A stretch of 64,000 nucleotides of DNA from JADLGL01 sp963667605. Lineage in GTDB: Bacteria > Pseudomonadota > Alphaproteobacteria > Rhizobiales > Kaistiaceae. Each line of letters opens with the position of its first letter. Within the stretch, counting starts at the first letter, position 1. The position numbers were made by a program, and so were the translations under genes. The DNA lies in contig CAXXUZ010000003.1 of the NCBI GenBank assembly GCA_963667605.2, positions 1,178,001-1,242,000 on the forward strand, in the 5' to 3' direction. This document shows positions 17,301 to 26,545 of the stretch, piece after piece. Under the pieces are notes generated by a model. It had not been told where the DNA came from. It did not search any database and saw only the letters and a program-made list of their open reading frames with translations.

Positions 17301-17577
17301 TCAGCGGGGAGCGACGGTTAACAATGTCCTTACAAAGATGGATGGCTTCGAGAACCGGGGGACATCCACCTGAATGACTGCTGGTAACCGCCAAGCGAAC
17401 GCACGGGCGGCGGATGATCGAGCGTAGCAGTTTGCTCGTCTGAACGACAGCGGGAGGTCCGCCTCGGGCCAAGGTTCCGTTGCCACGATCATTGCCAGAC
17501 GTTAGCTATCGACCGCTGAGAAATGCGGCAGCTTGGTGCCACACCACAGGTCCCGTGCCATGATCCGAGAGAGTACC

Positions 17578-18126
17578 ATGCCCGAGGAGTCGCTGTGGGT
17601 CAGCTTCTTTGATCCGCCGCGTATCCTCAGAAGCCTGCTGTTGGAAGACTCCAGCGCCGATGTCGTCGAATTCGGGTGCGGCTCCGGCACGTTCACCACA
17701 CCCGCCGCGCAGATGACGGGCGGCACGGTTCACGCGATCGACGTGGATCCGGCAATGATCCGAGCCACCAAGCTCAAGGCCAAGCAAGAGGGCCTGGACA
17801 ATGTGCTCCTTCACCAACGCGATTTCGTCGCCTTGGGCACTGGTCTCGCCCCGGCCTCGGTCGATTACGCGATGCTTTTCAACATTCTTCATGCGCCCGA
17901 ACCTGTCGCCCTTCTCCGTGAGGCGTTCCGGGTCCTTCGCCCTGGCGGCAAGGTCGGAATCATTCACTGGAAACCGGAGCAAACTCCGCGTGGGCCAGAC
18001 CTCAGCATCCGGCCGCGTTCGGAGCAATGCGCGGCCTGGCTTGAGCAAGCCGGATTCGAAATCCTTCTGCCGCCGACACAATTGCCACCTCACCACTATG
18101 GTCTGATGGGACTGAGGCCACGGTGA
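17578..18126 (+). CDS. Class I SAM-dependent methyltransferase
   Basis: A 182-residue methyltransferase with motif I VVEFGCGSGTFTTPAA, motif II acidic residue in VHAIDVDPAMI, motif IV region FVALGTGLAPASVDYAMLFN and the ...LREAFRVLRPGGKVGIIHWK post-motif characteristic of the UbiE/Methyltransf_11 group. The substrate is unknown. I prefer the second in-frame Met because GAGAG stands six bases before it; the ATG at 17560 is the alternative. It lies between xerC (divergent) and priA (same strand, about 110 bases downstream). Cytoplasmic. Confidence 0.8.
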   Translation: MPEESLWVSFFDPPRILRSLLLEDSSADVVEFGCGSGTFTTPAAQMTGGTVHAIDVDPAMIRATKLKAKQEGLDNVLLHQRDFVALGTGLAPASVDYAMLFNILHAPEPVALLREAFRVLRPGGKVGIIHWKPEQTPRGPDLSIRPRSEQCAAWLEQAGFEILLPPTQLPPHHYGLMGLRPR

Positions 18127-18237
18127 ACGGCGAGCCATCGGCGTCTAGCAATGCCCTGAGCTCTGACTCAGAACGCGCCGCTTTCGGAAACACAGGCACG
18201 GCTTCCCCTCGCGCCTTTGTTCCGGCATTGTTCCTCG

Positions 18238-20493
18238 ATGGATCAGCCCTCCCCCGATTCGCCTGGCGCAAATCGGCACGCCGACGCCGGTCGCCCGACT
18301 AATTTGCCGCTGAGCCCGGCGCCGATCAGTTCTGGGATCGTCTCCGTCCTTCTACCCTATGCCATCGCCGGTCCTTACAGCTATCGCACGCCGGCCGAAA
18401 TGCAGTTGGCGCCCGGCGACATTGTCGAGTTGCCGCTCGGCACGCGCGAGGTGATCGGCGTTGTCTGGGACGATCCGCCTGACCTTGATCGGACCTCGAA
18501 TCGATTGCGGGAAGTCAACGCCAAATTCGATACGCCGCCTTTGTCCAAGGAAACCCGCAACTTTGTCGATTGGGTTGCCGATTACACGCTGGCAACACGC
18601 GGCATGATCCTGCGCATGGTGCTACACGCGCCGGGAGCGCTGGAGCCGGAACCGTGGCGCCAGGGCCTCCGCCTTGCCGGGCCACCGCCGGAGCGGATTA
18701 CGGCGGCGCGCCGCAAGGTTCTCGACACAGTCGCCGACGGGCTCGCCTGGACGAAGAGCAGCCTAGCCGGCGCCGCCGGCGTCAGCCCAAGCGTCGTTCA
18801 GGGCCTCGTCGCAGCCGGGACATTGGAACCGATCGAGATTCCGCCGCCGCCGGTGGCGCTGCCGCCGGTCCCCAATTTCAGCCGACCGGAATTGAATGAC
18901 GATCAACGGACCGCCGCAATAGCGCTCCGCGCTACCGCCGCCGACGGCTTTTCCGTAACCCTGATCGACGGCGTTACCGGTTCCGGCAAGACCGAGGTCT
19001 ATTTCGAGGCGATCGCCGAAACGGTCCGCCTCGGCGGTCAGGTGCTGATCCTTTTACCGGAGATCGCTCTCACCGCCGATTTCCTCGATCGCTTCGCCGC
19101 CCGGTTCGGCCAGCGGCCTGGCGAATGGCACTCGGATGTCGCACCGCGAAGTCGGGAGCGACTCTGGCGCGGCGTCGCCTCAGGCGCGGTGCGCGCCGTC
19201 GTCGGCGCCCGCTCCGCCTTGTTCCTTCCGTTCCCCGACCTCCAGCTCATCGTCGTCGACGAGGAGCACGACCCGGCCTACAAGCAGGATGACGGCGTCA
19301 GTTACCACGCTCGAGATATGGCGGTCGCTCGTGGCCACATCGGCGATATTTCGGTGATCCTGTCCTCGGCAACACCGTCGATCGAGAGCCGGGTCAACGC
19401 CGAGCTTGGTCGCTATCGCCGGATCATAATGCCCGTTCGCTTTGCCGGCGCGGCGCTACCGGAGATGACAGCCGTCGATCTTCGGGTTGACCCGCCGGAG
19501 CGCGGGCATTGGTTGTCGCCACCCTTGGTAGCTGCGATCGGCTCGACTATCGCCGGCAATCAACAGGCTCTCCTGTTTCTCAATCGACGAGGCTACGCGC
19601 CGCTGACCCTATGCCGAACCTGCGGCCATCGCTTCCAATGCCCGAACTGCGCCACCTGGCTGGTGGAGCATCGTTTCCGCGGCCAGCTGGTCTGCCATCA
19701 TTGCGGCCATTCCGAGCCACGTCCCGATGCCTGCCCAAACTGCGGTGATAGCGACAGCCTCGTAGCCTGCGGCCCGGGCGTCGAGCGCCTTGCCGAGGAG
19801 GTTGTCGAGCGCTTCCCCGAGGCACGGATCTCGGTGCTGTCGAGCGACATGCTGGGCGGCGTGCAACGGCTAATGCGTGAACTAGCCGCCATCGCCGAGG
19901 GCGAAGCTGACATCATCATTGGCACGCAGCTGGTGGCGAAGGGGCACAATTTCCCGCTGCTCCGCCTAGTCGGCGTCGTTGACGCCGATCTCGGCCTCGC
20001 CCACGGCGATCTCCGCGCCGCTGAGCGAACCTTTCAGCTGTTGTCGCAAGTGACCGGCCGCGCTGGTCGCGTCGGTGGATCCAGCCGCGCCATCATCCAG
20101 ACCACCGCGCCAGACCACCCGGTGATGCTGGCGATGGTCGCCGGCGACACCGAGGCGTTCTATCGTGGCGAAATCGAGGAGCGGCGCTTGGCACAGCTGC
20201 CGCCCTTCGCCCGACTGGTGGCCGTCATAGTCAGCGGACCCGATCGCGATAGCGCGCGCGGATACGCCCACGCCCTCCGCCGGGCAGCTCCAACATCGAC
20301 AGAGGTTTCGGTATTCGGTCCGGCTGAAGCGCCTCTGGCCGTGATCCGCGGCCGCCATCGATATCGACTTCTAGTCCACGCTCAGCGCATTTCGAACGTG
20401 CAAGCCTATGTCCGCAACTGGATTTCGGGAGCGCCCGAGCCGAAAAACTCAACCCGTATCGCAATCGACGTCGATCCGCAGAGTTTCGTCTGA
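18238..20493 (+). CDS. priA: Primosomal replication protein N' (PriA helicase)
   Basis: Superfamily 2 helicase that restarts stalled forks. The 751-residue protein has the 3'-DNA-binding domain first (ISSGIVSVLLPYAIAGPYSY, PGDIVELPLG), then the helicase core with Walker A GVTGSGKTEVY, DEEHD box, SATPSIES motif, and the zinc-binding insert with four CxxC pairs (CRTCGHRFQCPNC, CHHCGH, CPNCG), then QVTGRAGR motif VI. All expected elements are present. I start at the Met before DQPSPDSP; an in-frame ATG seven codons upstream is also possible. The N-terminal 25 residues are poorly conserved. priA next to the F1 ATP synthase operon is common in Hyphomicrobiales. Confidence 0.95.
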   Translation: MDQPSPDSPGANRHADAGRPTNLPLSPAPISSGIVSVLLPYAIAGPYSYRTPAEMQLAPGDIVELPLGTREVIGVVWDDPPDLDRTSNRLREVNAKFDTPPLSKETRNFVDWVADYTLATRGMILRMVLHAPGALEPEPWRQGLRLAGPPPERITAARRKVLDTVADGLAWTKSSLAGAAGVSPSVVQGLVAAGTLEPIEIPPPPVALPPVPNFSRPELNDDQRTAAIALRATAADGFSVTLIDGVTGSGKTEVYFEAIAETVRLGGQVLILLPEIALTADFLDRFAARFGQRPGEWHSDVAPRSRERLWRGVASGAVRAVVGARSALFLPFPDLQLIVVDEEHDPAYKQDDGVSYHARDMAVARGHIGDISVILSSATPSIESRVNAELGRYRRIIMPVRFAGAALPEMTAVDLRVDPPERGHWLSPPLVAAIGSTIAGNQQALLFLNRRGYAPLTLCRTCGHRFQCPNCATWLVEHRFRGQLVCHHCGHSEPRPDACPNCGDSDSLVACGPGVERLAEEVVERFPEARISVLSSDMLGGVQRLMRELAAIAEGEADIIIGTQLVAKGHNFPLLRLVGVVDADLGLAHGDLRAAERTFQLLSQVTGRAGRVGGSSRAIIQTTAPDHPVMLAMVAGDTEAFYRGEIEERRLAQLPPFARLVAVIVSGPDRDSARGYAHALRRAAPTSTEVSVFGPAEAPLAVIRGRHRYRLLVHAQRISNVQAYVRNWISGAPEPKNSTRIAIDVDPQSFV

Positions 20494-20928
20494 CTATTTC
20501 TCCAAGACTGATGATGATGCCTGCGGCGCCGACAACACGTCCGCCTCGCCCCTCAACGCGCAAGAGGATACACCTTACCAGGCGCGCCGCCGCCGACCAG
20601 CGCGGCTGGACGGGCCGGTGGAGCGGCCACATGCTGCATCATGACACTTTCCGCCGCAGTCCTTTCAGCTGACGCACGGCCTCGCCGGACTTGCCCACTC
20701 AATGCCCTCATCAGAGATGGTTCTCATGGCGCTCTGGCCTGCGGAAATCGAGCATTCGCGGACGTCCGTCATATTGCCCGGCTGAAGGGCCTATGCTAGG
20801 GAACGCGCGGCTTTCGGGCCGGGGCAGCTCCAAAAAGTGTCGGCTGAAGACATTTAACAATCAGATCAATGCCTTAGACGGCCTTAGCCAGCCATCGCGG
20901 GGTTTGGTCGCGGGAAGCGGTAAATCGA
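20494..20928. other. Non-coding gap between priA and the atp operon
   Basis: About 435 bases with no ORF I would defend. It should hold the promoter of atpHAGDC. An AT-richer piece near 20845-20875 precedes the GTG start of atpH. I found no tRNA, riboswitch or convincing terminator. Confidence 0.4.
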
Positions 20929-21489
20929 GTGGCGGATTCTGCGATCACCGTGTCCGGAGTCGCCGAGCGCTATGCCTCGGCTTTGTTCGAGCTGGCCCGC
21001 GAGGAAGAGGTATTGGAAGCGGTCGCGGGGGATCTCGATTTGTTCGAGGCCTTGCTCAATGAATCGAACGATCTGAACCGACTGGTCCGCGGCCCGGTTT
21101 TCACCGCCGCCGAACAGGTCCGGGCGATCGCCGCTATTCTCGACAAAGCCGGGATCAATGGTCTTGCTGCACGTCTGATCAAGGTCGCCGCAACCAATCG
21201 CAGATTGTTCGCGGTGCCAGACATGATCACCGCCTATCATCAAAAGCTGTCTAAGGAGCGCGGCGAGATCTCCGCCACTGTAACCAGTGCCGAACCTTTG
21301 AGTGATGCTCAGATCGATTCGGTGAAGCAGGCCCTTAAAGAGGCCACCGGCAAGGATGTGGAGCTTGACCGGAAGGTCGATGCGGCTCTGATTGGCGGAC
21401 TTGTCATCCAGGTCGGCAGCCTGATGATCGACACGTCGCTTCGTACCAAACTCAACGCAATGAAATACGCCATGAAAGAGGCTGGCTGA
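20929..21489 (+). CDS. atpH: ATP synthase F1 subunit delta
   Basis: Peripheral-stalk subunit that joins F1 to the b subunits. 186 residues, starting at GTG: MADSAITVSGVAERYASALF matches the conserved N-terminal helix; the C-terminus has DAALIGGLVIQVGSLMIDTS, the hallmark GG(L/I)xxxxG segment of delta. It is the first gene of atpHAGDC; F0 genes are absent, as expected in alphaproteobacteria where they form a separate operon. The stop and the atpA start share one base (TGATG), implying coupled translation. Confidence 0.95.
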   Translation: MADSAITVSGVAERYASALFELAREEEVLEAVAGDLDLFEALLNESNDLNRLVRGPVFTAAEQVRAIAAILDKAGINGLAARLIKVAATNRRLFAVPDMITAYHQKLSKERGEISATVTSAEPLSDAQIDSVKQALKEATGKDVELDRKVDAALIGGLVIQVGSLMIDTSLRTKLNAMKYAMKEAG

Positions 21490-23018
21490 TGGATATTCGC
21501 GCCGCTGAAATCTCCTCGATCCTCAAGGATCAGATAAAGAATTTCGGCACGGAAACGGAAGTTTCGGAAGTCGGCCAGGTTCTCTCGGTCGGCGACGGCA
21601 TCGCTCGCGTCTACGGGCTCGACAATGTCCAGGCCGGTGAAATGGTCGAGTTCCCCGGCGGAATTCGGGGCATGGCCCTAAACCTCGAGACCGATAATGT
21701 CGGCATCGTTATTTTCGGCAACGATCGCGACATCAAGGAGGGGGACATCGTCAAGCGCACCCAAGCGATCGTCGAGGTCCCGGTTGGCAAGGAATTGCTC
21801 GGCCGGGTGGTCGATGGCCTTGGCAATCCGATCGATGGCAAGGGCGACATCAAGGCCAAGGAGCGACGTCGGGTCGACGTCAAGGCACCGGGCATCATCC
21901 CGCGAATGTCGGTGCATGAGCCGATGCAGACCGGCCTCAAGGCGATCGATGCGTTGATTCCGATCGGCCGCGGCCAGCGCGAATTGATCATCGGCGACCG
22001 CCAGACCGGCAAAACCGCCGTCGCCCTCGACACCATCCTCAATCAGAAATCAGTTAATGCGACCGATGACGAGAAGAAGAAGCTTTATTGCATCTATGTC
22101 GCCATCGGCCAGAAGCGATCCAGCGTCGCCCAATTGGTACGCACGCTGGAGGAAAATGGCGCGCTGGAATATTCCATCATCGTCGCCGCCACCGCTTCCG
22201 AACCAGCGCCGCTGCAATATCTGGCTCCGTTCTCCGGCTGCACCATGGGCGAGTATTTTCGCGACAACGGCATGCACGCTTTGATTATCTATGACGACCT
22301 TTCCAAGCAGGCCATCGCCTATCGCCAGATGTCGCTCCTGCTTCGTCGTCCACCGGGCCGCGAGGCCTTCCCCGGCGACGTCTTCTATCTCCATTCGCGG
22401 CTGCTCGAACGAGCGGCGAAGTTGAACGAAGACAGTGGCTCCGGCTCGCTGACTGCGCTGCCGATCATCGAGACCCAGGCCAATGACGTTTCGGCCTATA
22501 TTCCGACCAATGTGATCTCGATCACCGACGGCCAGATCTTCCTTGAGACCGACCTGTTCTATCAGGGCATCAGGCCGGCGCTGAATGTCGGCATCAGCGT
22601 TTCGCGCGTCGGATCGGCCGCACAGGTCAAGGCGATGAAACAAGTTGCCGGCCGGATCAAAGGCGAGCTGGCGCAATACCGCGAAATCGCCGCCTTCGCG
22701 CAGTTCGGCTCCGACCTCGACGCCGCGACGCAGCGTTTGCTCAATCGCGGCGCCAGACTCACCGAGCTTTTGAAGCAACCGCAATTCTCGCCGCTCAAGG
22801 TCGAGGAGCAGGTCGCGGTGATCTTTGCCGGCGTCAATGGCTATCTCGACCCTCTACCGGTCGATCGTGTCCGCGCCTTCGAAGAGGGCCTCCTTGCCAC
22901 GCTGCGCACTGACAATGCCGATCTCCTGACCGCCATCCGCGACAAGGCTGATCTCAGCGACGATCTTGGCGAGCGCCTAAAGGTCGCCGTACAGACCTTC
23001 GCCAAGGGATTTGCCTGA
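21489..23018 (+). CDS. atpA: ATP synthase F1 subunit alpha
   Basis: Non-catalytic nucleotide-binding subunit of F1. 509 residues, normal length. MDIRAAEISSILKDQIKNF is the standard N-terminus; the P-loop GDRQTGKTAV lies near residue 170; ALIIYDDLSKQAIAYRQMSL and the signature PGREAFPGDVFYLHSRLLER follow; the Arg-containing ISVSRVGSAAQ segment completes the active-site interface. Start overlaps the atpH stop. It is followed by an unusually long structured gap of 128 bases before atpG, whereas other junctions of the operon are tight. Confidence 0.97.
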   Translation: MDIRAAEISSILKDQIKNFGTETEVSEVGQVLSVGDGIARVYGLDNVQAGEMVEFPGGIRGMALNLETDNVGIVIFGNDRDIKEGDIVKRTQAIVEVPVGKELLGRVVDGLGNPIDGKGDIKAKERRRVDVKAPGIIPRMSVHEPMQTGLKAIDALIPIGRGQRELIIGDRQTGKTAVALDTILNQKSVNATDDEKKKLYCIYVAIGQKRSSVAQLVRTLEENGALEYSIIVAATASEPAPLQYLAPFSGCTMGEYFRDNGMHALIIYDDLSKQAIAYRQMSLLLRRPPGREAFPGDVFYLHSRLLERAAKLNEDSGSGSLTALPIIETQANDVSAYIPTNVISITDGQIFLETDLFYQGIRPALNVGISVSRVGSAAQVKAMKQVAGRIKGELAQYREIAAFAQFGSDLDAATQRLLNRGARLTELLKQPQFSPLKVEEQVAVIFAGVNGYLDPLPVDRVRAFEEGLLATLRTDNADLLTAIRDKADLSDDLGERLKVAVQTFAKGFA

Positions 23019-23097
23019 TCGTGACGGCCACCGCCTATTCCATTTGCCTCCGCGATAGCCGAGACTCGGTAGCAGCGCTCGCTTGCGTTCGCGATTG

Positions 23098-23133
23098 CTC
23101 CCGCCGCTCCGCGTTCGCGGGAGTGAGCGGAGC
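23098..23133 (+). promoter_or_regulatory. Interleaved inverted repeats before atpG
   Basis: Two 7-bp inverted repeats are interlocked: CTCCCGC at 23098-23104 pairs with GCGGGAG at 23117-23123, and GCTCCGC at 23106-23112 pairs with GCGGAGC at 23127-23133. On RNA this is either a pseudoknot or two mutually exclusive hairpins. The atpG ATG is 13 bases downstream and has no close Shine-Dalgarno site, so the fold may affect atpG translation; this is inference. Confidence 0.4.
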
Positions 23134-23146
23134 CAGTTGCTAGCCG

Positions 23147-24025
23147 ATGTCGAGCCTCAAAGAACTTCGCAACCGGATCGCTTCGGTCAAAGCGACCCAG
23201 AAGATTACCAAGGCGATGCAGATGGTTGCGGCGTCGAAGCTTCGCCGCGCCAAGGCGCAGACCGAGGCGGCTCGTCCCTATGCCGACCGGATGAGCGCGG
23301 TGCTAGCCAACGTCTCCGGTACGGTCAAAGGCCAATTGAATGCACCCAAACTGCTGGCCGGAACCGGAGCCGATCAGACCCACCTCTTACTCGTCTGCAC
23401 CGCCGACCGCGGTCTGGCCGGAGCGTTCAGCTCCTCGATTGCTCGCTTGGCGCGTAATCATGCCAATAAGCTGATCGCGGACGGCAAAGACGTGAAGTTC
23501 TTCTGCGTCGGCCGCAAGGGTTATGATGTCCTTCGCCGGCTCTTCGCCAGCAAGCTCATCGACAATATCGAGCTCCGCGGCGTTCGTCAGATCGGATTTG
23601 CCGAAGCTGACATGATCGGAAAGAAAGTGCTGGCGTTGTTCGACGAGGGCGCCTTCGACATCTGCACCCTTTATTTCTCGACCTTCAAATCGGTCATCAG
23701 CCAGATCCCGACCGCGCAACAATTGATCCCGGCCGAGATCAGCGACGAGGCCGAAGAACCCGCCGACGGCGCCTCCTACGAATACGAACCAGATGAGCAA
23801 GCCATCCTCACCGATCTGTTGCCACGCAACATCTCGGTCCAGGTGCTACGAGCGCTATTGGAGAATACCGCCGGCTTCTTCGGGGCGCAGATGAACGCAA
23901 TGGACAATGCCACCCGCAATGCCAGCGATATGATCGACCGCTACACCCTTGAATATAACCGCAGCCGCCAGGCACAGATCACCAATGAGCTGATCGAGAT
24001 CATTTCTGGCGCCGAGGCGATCTGA
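23147..24025 (+). CDS. atpG: ATP synthase F1 subunit gamma
   Basis: Central rotor shaft of F1. 292 residues. The N-terminal coiled-coil helix MSSLKELRNRIASVKATQKI and TKAMQMVAASKLRRA are diagnostic, as is the C-terminal helix ENTAGFFGAQMNAMDNATRNA with SDMIDRYTLEYNRSRQAQIT. The middle Rossmann-like domain (CTADRGLAGAFSSSI) is intact. A small acidic insertion (SDEAEEPADGASYEYEPD, about residues 197-214) lies in the variable region. The gene lacks an obvious ribosome-binding site and follows a strongly structured spacer. Confidence 0.96.
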   Translation: MSSLKELRNRIASVKATQKITKAMQMVAASKLRRAKAQTEAARPYADRMSAVLANVSGTVKGQLNAPKLLAGTGADQTHLLLVCTADRGLAGAFSSSIARLARNHANKLIADGKDVKFFCVGRKGYDVLRRLFASKLIDNIELRGVRQIGFAEADMIGKKVLALFDEGAFDICTLYFSTFKSVISQIPTAQQLIPAEISDEAEEPADGASYEYEPDEQAILTDLLPRNISVQVLRALLENTAGFFGAQMNAMDNATRNASDMIDRYTLEYNRSRQAQITNELIEIISGAEAI

Positions 24026-24044
24026 ACAGGAAGACGAGGAAATC

Positions 24045-25538
24045 ATGGCACGAGCGACGAAATCATCAACTAGTAAGGCCAAGGCTCCTGCCAAATCCAC
24101 GAGCGGCGGGGTTGGCTCGGGCAGAGTTGTTCAAATTACCGGCGCCGTCGTCGACGTGCAGTTCGATGAGAATCTGCCAGCGATCTTGAACGCCCTCGAG
24201 ACCGAAAACCATGGCGTCCGGCTTATCCTCGAAGTTGCCCAGCACCTCGGCGAGAACACCGTCCGAACCATCGCCATGGACGCCACCGAGGGGCTGGTCC
24301 GCGGCCAGAAAGTCATTGATATCGGCGAGCCGATCTCGGTTCCGGTCGGCGAGGAGACTCTGGGCCGGATCATGAATGTCATCGGCGAACCGGTCGACGA
24401 AGCCGGCCCGATCAAAACCAAAGCCCGGCGTGCCATTCACCAGCCGGCACCTGCCTATGTCGATCAGTCGACCGAATCAGAAATTCTCATAACCGGCATT
24501 AAGGTCGTCGATCTTCTGGCGCCGTATGCCCGCGGCGGCAAGATCGGCCTGTTCGGCGGTGCCGGGGTCGGCAAGACCGTCCTGATCCAGGAGCTGATCA
24601 ACAACATTGCCAGGGCTCATGGCGGCTATTCGGTCTTCGCCGGCGTCGGCGAACGCACCCGCGAGGGTAATGATCTCTATCATGAGATGATCGAATCGGG
24701 CGTGAACAAGAAACCGACCGGCGGATCGACCAAAGGTTCGAAATGCTCACTGATCTATGGTCAGATGAACGAACCCCCCGGGGCCCGCGCCCGCGTCGGC
24801 CTCGCGGGGCTCACAGTCGCCGAGCATTTCCGCGACCAGGGCCAGGACGTTCTGTTCTTCGTCGATAATATCTTCCGCTTCACCCAGGCAGGGTCCGAGG
24901 TGTCGGCGCTGCTCGGTCGCATTCCCTCGGCGGTGGGCTACCAGCCGACGCTGGCCACCGACATGGGCGCACTACAGGAACGGATCACCACCACCAACAA
25001 GGGCTCGATCACATCGGTGCAGGCGATTTACGTCCCGGCCGATGATTTGACCGACCCGGCACCGGCAACCTCTTTCGCGCATTTGGACGCTACCACCGTG
25101 CTGAGCCGCGCAATCTCGGAGAAAGGCATCTATCCGGCCGTCGATCCGCTCGATTCCAATTCGCGCATGCTCGACCCGCGTATTGTCGGCGATGAGCATT
25201 ATGAGGTCGCGCGGCGGGTGCAGGAAATCCTGCAGCGCTACAAGTCGCTTCAGGACATCATCGCCATTCTCGGCATGGACGAGCTGTCGGAAGAGGACAA
25301 ACTTGCAGTCGCCCGCGCCCGCAAGATCGAGCGTTTCTTGTCGCAGCCCTTCTTCGTTGCCGAAGTGTTCACCGGTAGACCCGGCACGCTGGTCGACCTC
25401 GCCGATACCGTCAGGGGCTTCAAGGGTCTCGCCGACGGCGAATACGACCATCTGCCGGAGACAGCCTTCTACATGGTCGGCAGCATAGAAGAGGCGGTGG
25501 AACAGGCCAAGGAGATGGCGGCGGAGGCAGCGGCTTAG
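24045..25538 (+). CDS. atpD: ATP synthase F1 subunit beta
   Basis: Catalytic subunit of F1 ATP synthase, 497 residues. P-loop GGAGVGKTVLIQ, catalytic Glu in AGVGERTREGNDLYHEM, Walker B VLFFVDNIFRFTQ and the DELSEEDK loop are intact. The N-terminus carries an Ala/Lys/Ser-rich tail of about 26 residues before the conserved GRVVQITGAVVDVQFD; comparable tails occur in several Hyphomicrobiales beta subunits. Nineteen bases separate it from atpG, with AGGAA before the ATG. Cytoplasmic face of the inner membrane. Confidence 0.97.
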   Translation: MARATKSSTSKAKAPAKSTSGGVGSGRVVQITGAVVDVQFDENLPAILNALETENHGVRLILEVAQHLGENTVRTIAMDATEGLVRGQKVIDIGEPISVPVGEETLGRIMNVIGEPVDEAGPIKTKARRAIHQPAPAYVDQSTESEILITGIKVVDLLAPYARGGKIGLFGGAGVGKTVLIQELINNIARAHGGYSVFAGVGERTREGNDLYHEMIESGVNKKPTGGSTKGSKCSLIYGQMNEPPGARARVGLAGLTVAEHFRDQGQDVLFFVDNIFRFTQAGSEVSALLGRIPSAVGYQPTLATDMGALQERITTTNKGSITSVQAIYVPADDLTDPAPATSFAHLDATTVLSRAISEKGIYPAVDPLDSNSRMLDPRIVGDEHYEVARRVQEILQRYKSLQDIIAILGMDELSEEDKLAVARARKIERFLSQPFFVAEVFTGRPGTLVDLADTVRGFKGLADGEYDHLPETAFYMVGSIEEAVEQAKEMAAEAAA

Positions 25539-25568
25539 TCTGGCTGCGGTGAGTCCAAGGAGGCGATT

Positions 25569-25970
25569 TTGCCCGATCCGTTCCACTTCGATCTAGTATC
25601 CCCCGAGCGCCTCCTAATGTCGGAGGACGTGGAGGAGGTCATCGTGCCGGGCAGCGACGGCCAGTTCACGGTGTTCATCGGACACGCGCCGTTCATGACG
25701 ACTCTTAAGCCGGGCGTCTTGCGAGTGACCCGATCCGGCAAGGAAGACCGCATTTTCATTCGACGCGGTTTCGCCGATGTCAGTGCCGGCGGCCTGACCG
25801 TTCTCGCCGAACAGGCGATCCCTCTGGCCGAACTCGACGCCAATGTCATCGCTCAACACATCCGCGAGGCCGAGGAAGATGCCGCCAACGCAAAGGACGA
25901 GGCCGCCAAGGTCGCCGCGACGTTGACACTCAATCAGCTCAAGGAAGTCCAGGCCGAAATCGGCCGCTAG
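25569..25970 (+). CDS. atpC: ATP synthase F1 subunit epsilon
   Basis: Rotor subunit of the central stalk that regulates ATP hydrolysis. 133 residues, initiated at TTG five bases after a strong AAGGAGG, so this start is secure. The N-terminal beta sandwich is recognisable (FDLVSPERLLMSEDVEEVIV, PGSDGQFTVFIGHAPFMTTL, FIRRGFADVSAGGLTVLAE); the C-terminal helical pair (IREAEEDAANAKDEAAKVAA) is present. Last gene of the operon; it faces rppH tail to tail over 38 bases. Confidence 0.95.
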   Translation: MPDPFHFDLVSPERLLMSEDVEEVIVPGSDGQFTVFIGHAPFMTTLKPGVLRVTRSGKEDRIFIRRGFADVSAGGLTVLAEQAIPLAELDANVIAQHIREAEEDAANAKDEAAKVAATLTLNQLKEVQAEIGR

Positions 25971-26008
25971 AGCCGAGCCCGGCAGGTCAAAGCTCTCTCC
26001 GGCGGCGT

Positions 26009-26545
26009 TTAACCTTTGGCCGTCGTGAACCGCTCGAATCGCCTGGCCACCGCCTCATAGACCTCGCGCTTGAAGGGCACGATCAGCTCCGGCGCCCGGT
26101 CGAGGCGCTCCCAGCGCCAGGCCGAGAATTCCGGGGTGTAGCCGGGACCGGGATCATCGACATCGATTTCGCTGTCATCGCTCCCGAAGCGGAAAGCGAT
26201 CCATTTGATCCGCTGGCCGCGATAGCGGCCCTTCCACGCCTTGCCAACCAACTCAGCCGGGAGGTCGTAGCGCAGCCAGTCCGTTTCTCCGAGATAGGAA
26301 ACCGACCTGACATTGGTTTCCTCTGCAAGCTCGCGCCGAGCCGCGACAACCGAATCCTCGCCCTCTTCGATCCCGCCTTGCGGCATCTGCCACCGTTCGC
26401 CCGGCCCTTCGGCCTCGCTCGGCCAGTCGACGCGGCGGCCGATCCAGACCAACCCCTCGGTGTTGAAAAGGGCGATGCCGGCGCAGGGGCGATATGGCAG
26501 ATCGGAAGGATCGACCCGACTAGTCAAGCTGAATCCTGACCGCAT
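26009..26545 (-). CDS. rppH: RNA pyrophosphohydrolase (Nudix)
   Basis: Removes pyrophosphate from 5'-triphosphate mRNA ends and so starts mRNA decay. The 178-residue protein opens with the RppH signature LPYRPCAGIALFNTEGLVWI and carries a complete Nudix box, GGIEEGEDSVVAARRELAEE, about residues 57-79. WRWERLDRAPELIVPFKREVY matches the C-terminal helix region. The start lies 26 bases inside the 3' end of the polysaccharide deacetylase gene, so the two are coupled; slightly later starts are possible. It ends the long minus-strand series that begins at proA. Confidence 0.93.
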   Translation of the reverse strand: MRSGFSLTSRVDPSDLPYRPCAGIALFNTEGLVWIGRRVDWPSEAEGPGERWQMPQGGIEEGEDSVVAARRELAEETNVRSVSYLGETDWLRYDLPAELVGKAWKGRYRGQRIKWIAFRFGSDDSEIDVDDPGPGYTPEFSAWRWERLDRAPELIVPFKREVYEAVARRFERFTTAKG

